Below are positions 58,695-64,000 of a stretch of 64,000 nt of DNA, piece after piece. The DNA comes from Ctenosaura bakeri (Eukaryota; Chordata; Lepidosauria; Squamata; Iguanidae), in the NCBI GenBank assembly GCA_948474755.1, contig CAOLHI010002513.1:1-64000 (forward strand), given 5' to 3'. The position numbers and the translations under genes were made by a program. The notes beneath the pieces were generated by a model that made no database searches, was not told the origin of the DNA, and saw only the letters and a list, made by a program, of their open reading frames with translations. The first letter of the stretch is position 1. Each line of letters begins with the position of its first letter.

Positions 58695-60110
58695 TTGAAT
58701 AATTGTAAGGATTCTTTCACACTACCACTGTGACATTGATGGCATGATATAAACAAACAAGAAGGAGGAGGAGCAAGAAGAAGAGGAAGAAGAAGAGGAA
58801 GAAGAAAGAGACAAAACACACAGTATCGTGGGCAAGAACCTGGTCTAGTTGGTTGGCTTCCAGAGCTTGGGTGAACAGCTGACATCAGCACCAATTGCAT
58901 CTTCAATGTCTATATGGACATTTGCACTACAAGCCTGTAGCTTGTGGAGAAGCCAATCCTTGATTTAAACCTGAAGTGGGAATTGTGTAGTCTAAGGCTG
59001 CATAGATCCATTTGGAGAATCTGTTGTCATCTTTGGCTATCTCTGAAGTCCCCAGAGCCCTCCCCAAATATGAAAAAAAAAATAGATGAAAAATCAGCCA
59101 AGAAAACAAAACTTTTTTGCAGACAAAAATTTACCCCAGAGGCCCCATTTTGCTCCTAAAGGCTGTTTTGGGACAGTACTCCAAAATCAAAAAACAAAAC
59201 AAAACAAAACATGGAGGAGGCCATTATTTTGATTATTGGAAGTGATTTCTGGTTACCCAAAACATAATTTCTGAAAAGCCACTGCTGTCCGCAAGGAGAT
59301 CAGAAGAACCAAAAATATCCCTCTAATCCCTAGACTATGCCCACCTATTTTAATGAATTACAAATGTAGCCCTAAATAAATCCTCAGCGTATTTATTCCC
59401 TTCTAAATACTCCTCTCCCACACATTAGCAAAGCCAGTGCTGGCCTGCTGAAAAGGAATCAGTGCAGAAACAAATAGCTGCTCTATTTCCAGACTCCTAA
59501 TCATTCATGGCAGACAGTGATGGAGAAGCAGAACCCAATAATAATAGTCAGATGAATTAAACTAGCTGGATTCACTTATGACAAAATGAGGCAGTTGATG
59601 GTATCCATGCAATAGTAGAAGCTATCAAGAGAGGTCATTCTCATACGTGGATTGTATCAGCTCAGCAAATAGAATAGGATGATATGTCTTTGAAAATTAC
59701 AGCCACCCTTTAAAAATATGAACTGCAGTTAACATTGCCTACTAGTTAGCATGTATAATTGAGGGATATGATCAGCTTATTCCAAGAGGCTACTCTGGAA
59801 GCCTTAGAACTATTTTTTCAAGAACCACTCACCTCACCTAGCACTCTGAAATGGAAACTAAAATTCAGTTTGAATTATTTTTCCCTTGGCATTCTCTGGA
59901 GCAAGGAGAAGATATTAAGAATAAAACGGCAGAAGGACACAGCTGGAACAGGCTAAATTTCAGAAAAACATGTTGAATAGGGGAGGATAAATCTGTCAGT
60001 TTCTCTTTCTCACACATGCAATTAAATTATTTATCTATAGATTTCCCTTGGTAAAAGTTACTTCCATTGAATTTACCAAGACATTTATGAAACGGCTAAA
60101 TTCTTATAAA
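58695..60110. other. Non-coding, nothing recognised
   Basis: A purine-rich GAA/GAG tract lies at about 58,761-58,815. No gene. Confidence 0.45.
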
Positions 60111-60408
60111 GAATGAACCAGTGATGTATTTAAGTCTTTCATTCCAAGTCTCAAGTCAAGTCTCAATTCCCTACCTTCAAGTCACAAGTCTCAAGGCCTT
60201 GCAAGATAATTCAAGTCAAGTCCCAAGTTAAGTCTCAAGCATGGGAGCCAACTTTAATAGAAAAAAAAAAGTGCTGGTGATCTGTGGAGCAGGGGTTAAG
60301 TTGACAGCATGGAGGATTGGAAGGAAGCCTTCAGCCATTGAGGAACAGGAAAGGCAAACTGAGGGAAACTGCCTTCCACCAGTGATGTATTTAAGTCTTT
60401 TACTTCAA

Positions 60409-61058
60409 GGCCCTTTTCGCAGCGCCGGCACTCGCGCGACGGAGGAGGGCGGCTCACGCAAGAAGCCTTCTCCGGGAGGCTGCTGCTTCCCCCTCCTTCC
60501 TTCCGCAGGCGAAGGAACGAGCGGGGAAGCGGCAGCCTCCCGGAGGTGGTAGCGGCTCGCGCATCCGTCCATCCCCCCCCGCGCACGCGAGAAAGGAGCC
60601 TGTCCCCTCCATCCCCCCGCGCGCGCGCGAGAAAGGAGCCTGTCCCCTCCATCCCCCCTCCGCGCGCGCTAGAAAGGCGCTTGTCGCGTCCACCCCCCCG
60701 CGCACGTGAGAAAGGTGCTTGTCGCGTCTGCCCCCCCGCATGTGCGCGAAGCAGGACGTGTCGCGTCCGTCGCGCTAGCACCCCGCGCCGTCTCTTCCTA
60801 CCGCAGGGGCGGAGGGAAGGAAGTGCGACCCGGCCGGCTCCTGACACTCCGCACAAGAGGTAAGTGCGTGCGGGTGCCAGGAGCGTTGCGTGAGCGTGGG
60901 TGATTTTCGCTTCGAAGCGAAAATCAAAAAACCCGCGCTCGCGCCGCTTCAGCCCCGTGAGCCCGGCGGAAGTGGGAGTGCGTCGTGCAGAGCGACGCTC
61001 CCACTCCCGCGAGGCTCACGGGGCTGTCGCGCGAGAAAAGGCCCGTGCGAAAAGGGCC
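60409..61058. mobile_element. CpG-island foldback MITE, TSD CAA
   Basis: A 650-bp, extremely GC- and CpG-rich element with terminal inverted repeat GGCCCTTTTCGC / GCGAAAAGGGCC and duplication CAA (60,406-60,408 and 61,059-61,061). It holds a 38-41-bp minisatellite, a splice-donor consensus GAGGTAAGT at about 60,856-60,864, and a perfect 24-bp palindrome at 60,902-60,925 (GATTTTCGCTTC and its inverse). It also has a long stem with arms CAGCCCCGTGAGCC (60,950-60,963) and GGCTCACGGGGCTG (61,013-61,026). Same family as 4,307-4,735. Arg-rich frames on both strands are composition artefacts. Confidence 0.85.
60560..60770. repeat. 38-41-bp GC-rich minisatellite inside the MITE
   Basis: Units of the form 'gcgcgcgcgagaaaggagcc' plus 'tgtcccctccatccccc' recur about five times. 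GAAAGG (or GAAGCAGG in the last) starts at 60,591, 60,631, 60,672, 60,710 and 60,748. The smaller copy of this MITE at 4.3 kb lacks it. Confidence 0.85.
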
Positions 61059-62339
61059 CAAGTCTCAAGTCAAGTCTCACGTCCTTGAAGATACTTTCAA
61101 GTCAAGTCTCAAGTCTGGAAGCCAACTTTATACCCCAACCAAAATTCCAGATTGATTGGATAGAGAGAAATAAACTCAGTTTTATCAATTTGAGCAGAAT
61201 CAGCTCTCCACATTTTCAATTTTGCCATCTGCTGCTTCAGAAATGGGGAATAGGATCCTGTCTTACTCCACATTACTGAAGATTCAAAAGCTTTAAAAGG
61301 AAGGATCCTTCTTCCTCAAGCCTGTTACCTAACGTATTTACTGTTCTTCTTTGAGAAATGCACCCTGCACTCAGGGGGCGAGTCTGATGTCCTTTCCTCA
61401 TAGGAAACGTTTTAGAAGGCTTTTCCAATATGCAGTAGGGACAGGCTGCTGAGCAGAACTCAAGCCTGTCTCAAGCCCATTGCCTAACCCCTTAGCTGAT
61501 CCCCTCTGAGAAATGTGCCACAATTTGGGTTTGAGACAGATTGTCATGTAACCAGTAGGCAAAAAGACATGAAGTGTTGTTCAAAGTCATAAGGTTTATG
61601 GATGAAGGTGTTATGTTACTGAACCAAGGCCATCAAGTCAGCCATTAAAAATATATAAGTCTCCAGTCGAGTCGGTGCATCATTTATGGCTGAGTCAAGT
61701 CGGAGTTGAGTCACTGAAGTGACTTAAGTCTGACTTGAGTCCGAGTCTATCAACTTGACTCTACATTACTGTTGCTCTGTCATGGCTGGGAAGGATGCCC
61801 TTTCTTTCCTGTTTACTCATGAGCAAGCAGGATTGGAAATAAGCCTCCAGCCATCGAGGAACTGGAAAGCCCTTCTGAAGGAAATGGGTTCTGACTGAGC
61901 AACAAGGTGGCTAGATGGGGAAGGGACAAGAGGAAGAGGATGTCACATTAACATGGATGGGAGCATAAGCTCTAAGTCTCCTTTCAACACAGATGCAGAG
62001 ACCACTCCTTGCCTACACTCACCAAAAAGAAGATGTAAACCCCTGTTTTCCCCCTTTTAACTCTTCCTGCTCTTTTGCTTTCCTATAAATGGCTGCTTGA
62101 GAAAGGCAGGAAACAAAGGAGACACAGAGAGGTGGGGATAAGGAGCATGTGCAACTTTGATTGGAGCCATTTCCACGCTAGACTGTTATAGTGCTATTAT
62201 TCCACTTTCAACATCCTATGGAATCCTGGGGTTTACAGTTTCAAGAAGGGCTGACTTGAGTCTGACTTGAGTCTGAGTCAATCGATCAAGTCTACATTCC
62301 TGGAATGAACCTAACAAAATTTTCAGCTATCTTCAGTGG

Positions 62340-62732
62340 CCTATTTCAAATAGGTATTTTTATTTATTTATTTATAACTCACTTTTCTCCTGGGACAAGA
62401 CCCAAGGTGGATTACATCAAGGTAAGAACAAAGTACATAAGAAGCTTATTTGATATGAAAATTAAACAAAAATTAAACAAACAGTTGCATTAAAAATAAC
62501 CCTCAGCACTTAAAAACACATTAAAACACGGGTAAAAGATATATACATACTATAAAAGGATTTTTCTGCCATAGTAACATAAGAGCCAAAAGTCTGCCTA
62601 AATAAAAAGGCTTTTGCCTGCTGGTGGGCAGAAAAGGGATCCATCTGTGGGAAGGAATTCCACAAGTTGAAAGGTCCTATCCTTTGTCCTCAGAGAACAT
62701 ACCTGTGGTGGTGGAACCATGGAATCATGGTA
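62340..62732 (+). repeat. Unnamed reptile interspersed repeat
   Basis: An ATTTATTTATTTAT head, then 'gacccaaggtggattacatc', A-rich 'aaaattaaacaaacag', 'aggcttttgcctgctggtgg' and 'gaattccacaagttgaaagg'. Pieces of the same order appear near 39.9-40.2 and 55.8 kb. A LINE 3' region is one possibility. Confidence 0.4.
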
Positions 62733-63096
62733 CAGTCAGCCCTCCACATTTGTGGGTTTCACTTTTGCAGATTTGATTATTCTGCTACCTCCCTATGCCA
62801 TTTTTAATAGGGACCGCAAGCCTCGTGAGACTGAGAAACTGCAAAGGAGGCTTGTAAGTCCCTCTTAAAAATGGTGTGGGGCAGCAATGGAGGTGGCAGT
62901 GAGCCCCACCAGCCACCCACTTCTGCCGTATGAAGGAACCCTGCTGCCTCAAAGGAATCCATAGTGGGTTGAATACAGGGATCATACTTTTTTTGTGTGT
63001 TAAATATGGTTTGGGAGGACCTAGAGTTATTCATGTTTTTTTCACTTTCACGGGAGTCCTGTGTCCCTAACCCTAGCGAATGGGAAGGGATGACTG
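62733..63096. mobile_element. Mariner/Tigger-type MITE, TSD TA
   Basis: CAGTCAGCCCTCCACATTTG at the left and 'cgaatgggaagggatgactg' at the right are an inverted pair, flanked by TA (62,731-62,732 and 63,097-63,098). 364 bp, no transposase. It lies immediately next to the CR1 3' end at 63,099. Confidence 0.75.
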
Positions 63097-63098
63097 TA

Positions 63099-64000
63099 TC
63101 ATAGAATGATAGAGTTGAAAAGGGCCACATGAGCCATTGTCTACCTCCTGTTCAGTGCTGGATCACCAGCTACAACATTCCCAGAAGGTAGCTGTCCAGG
63201 CTCTTTTTGAAGACTTCCAGAGGAGACTTCATCATCTCTCTAGGCAATTGGTTCTATTGCATTACTGCTTTCACTATCAAGAGGTTCTTTCTAATGTTCA
63301 ATTAAATCTATCCTCCTGTAACATGAAACCATTAGACCTGATCCTATCCCCTAAGGCAGCAGAGAACAAGCCTGCACCCTCCTCTCTGTGGCAACCCTAG
63401 AGATATTTGAAGAGTGTGATCATGTCACTCCTCACAGTCTTCTGTTCACCAAGCTGAACATTTCGTACCTTTTTTCACCCTCATTGACCTTCTCTGAACC
63501 CTCCCCAGCTTGACTATATTTTTCTTAAAATGAAGCACCCACAACCAAATGCAGTACTCCAGATGAGGCCTGACCAGCACAGAATGTAGTAAGACTATTA
63601 CTTCCCTTGATTTGGAAGCTATAGTTTTCTAAATGCAGATAAAGATAGCATTTGCTTTCTTTGCTGCAGCATCACACTGCTGGTTCATGTTCAACTTACA
63701 ATCAACAATAATTCCAAAGTCCTTTTCACATGCAGCACTGCTGAGCCAAGTATCTTCCATCCTTTACCTGTGTGTTTGTTTCTTCTAGCCTAAATGTAGA
63801 ATTTTGCATTTGTCTCTGGTGAATCTCACTTTATTGATTTCAGCCCAGTTTTCTAGTTTATCAAGGTTCTTTTGGATTCTGTTCCCACCTTCCAATGTGT
63901 TAGCTATCTCTCTCAATTTTGTATCATTCATCTATCTGATAAGGATTCCCTCCACCCCATCAAGTAAATCACTGATAAAATGAGAAATCATTAATTATTG
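63099..64000 (-). pseudogene. CR1 LINE, minus strand, runs off the window
   Basis: It begins with the inverted CR1 tail 'tcatagaatgatagagttg'. It continues through 'agctgtccaggctctttttg' and 'aagaggttctttctaatgtt', then the inverted coding end ('tccagatgaggcctgaccag', 'gctgcagcatcacactgctg', 'catttgtctctggtgaatct') toward the reverse transcriptase, which lies beyond 64,000. Frames are broken. Orientation is opposite to the other CR1 copies here. Confidence 0.8.

Larger units (their letters stand above)
60119..62302. mobile_element. hAT-type element with perfect 8-bp TSD, nested internally
   Basis: The left end CAGTGATGTATTTAAGTC and the right end (inverted CAGGAATGTAGACTTGATC) fit a hAT terminal inverted repeat. 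Flanks GAATGAAC at 60,111-60,118 and 62,303-62,310 are identical, the 8-bp duplication expected of hAT. Subterminal parts are built from AAGTC-type words ('caagtctcaagtcaagtctc' left; 'gagtctgacttgagtctgag' right). A second left-type end occurs at 60,380 and a second right-type end at 61,771, so a related copy is nested or duplicated inside. A MITE (60,409-61,058) and a half MITE (62,163-62,242) have also inserted. No transposase frame was found. Confidence 0.8.

Noticed and set aside
60560..60770. Regular spaced repeats resembling a CRISPR array
   Set aside because: Units are contiguous and variable without unique spacers, in vertebrate DNA. It is a minisatellite.
60241..61279. Several Arg/Pro-rich open frames, up to 186 residues
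   Set aside because: They translate the minisatellite and CpG-rich MITE on both strands at once, with no motif. Composition artefact.

Overview
The window looks like intergenic or intronic DNA from a squamate reptile (lizard-type lepidosaur). This is inferred from its repeats: CR1 LINEs, a Bov-B/RTE-type LINE, tRNA-derived SINEs with an RTE-like tail (Sauria-SINE-like), a Penelope-like element, an Ngaro/DIRS tyrosine-recombinase retrotransposon, hAT and mariner-type elements and many palindromic MITEs, on an AT-rich background with CpG-rich islands only inside transposons. I found no convincing host exon, tRNA or rRNA gene. Nearly everything that can be annotated is a mobile element or its debris.

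Region 1-21 kb: palindromic MITEs, three tRNA-derived SINEs, a GC-rich foldback MITE (4,307-4,735, TSD TTG), a solo LTR with a perfect 5-bp TSD (16,213-16,635), an LTR-like remnant near 8 kb and a mariner-type MITE (17.8 kb). Region 21-45 kb: a decayed CR1 (21.5-23.1 kb) with an internal 29-bp tandem repeat, a second solo LTR with a perfect TSD (25,302-25,868), a better preserved CR1 reverse transcriptase (29.1-30.35 kb), a 67-bp minimal MITE (34.1 kb), an RTE fragment (40.3-40.9 kb) and a CR1 3' end (43.3 kb).

Region 45.0-52.0 kb is the centrepiece. A 69-bp direct duplication (45,049-45,117 and 51,955-52,023) flanks a 5'-truncated Penelope-like element encoding a GIY-YIG endonuclease. That element is split by a ~5.8-kb Ngaro-type retrotransposon on the minus strand (about 45,681-51,458). 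The Ngaro carries gag with zinc knuckles, reverse transcriptase-RNase H (frameshifted, RNase H truncated), a tyrosine recombinase with a complete R-HxxR-Y set, and an SGNH-hydrolase module. It has the split direct repeats A1...B1-A2-B2 that define these elements. Splice-like sites bracket the recombinase core.

Region 52-64 kb: a MITE that is a string of six hairpins (54,848-55,303), more SINEs, and a 2.2-kb hAT-type element (60,119-62,302) with a perfect 8-bp TSD. The hAT contains a second copy of its own ends, and within that a 650-bp CpG-island foldback MITE (TSD CAA) holding a minisatellite and a splice-donor consensus. A mariner-type MITE and a minus-strand CR1 run to the window end.

The elements are related by nesting rather than by a shared pathway. 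The Ngaro proteins would act together in reverse transcription and recombinase-mediated integration. Several MITE classes share a GGGCC-TTTTC-type end and 3-bp TSDs, which suggests one transposase source (PIF/Harbinger-like by TSD length, an inference).
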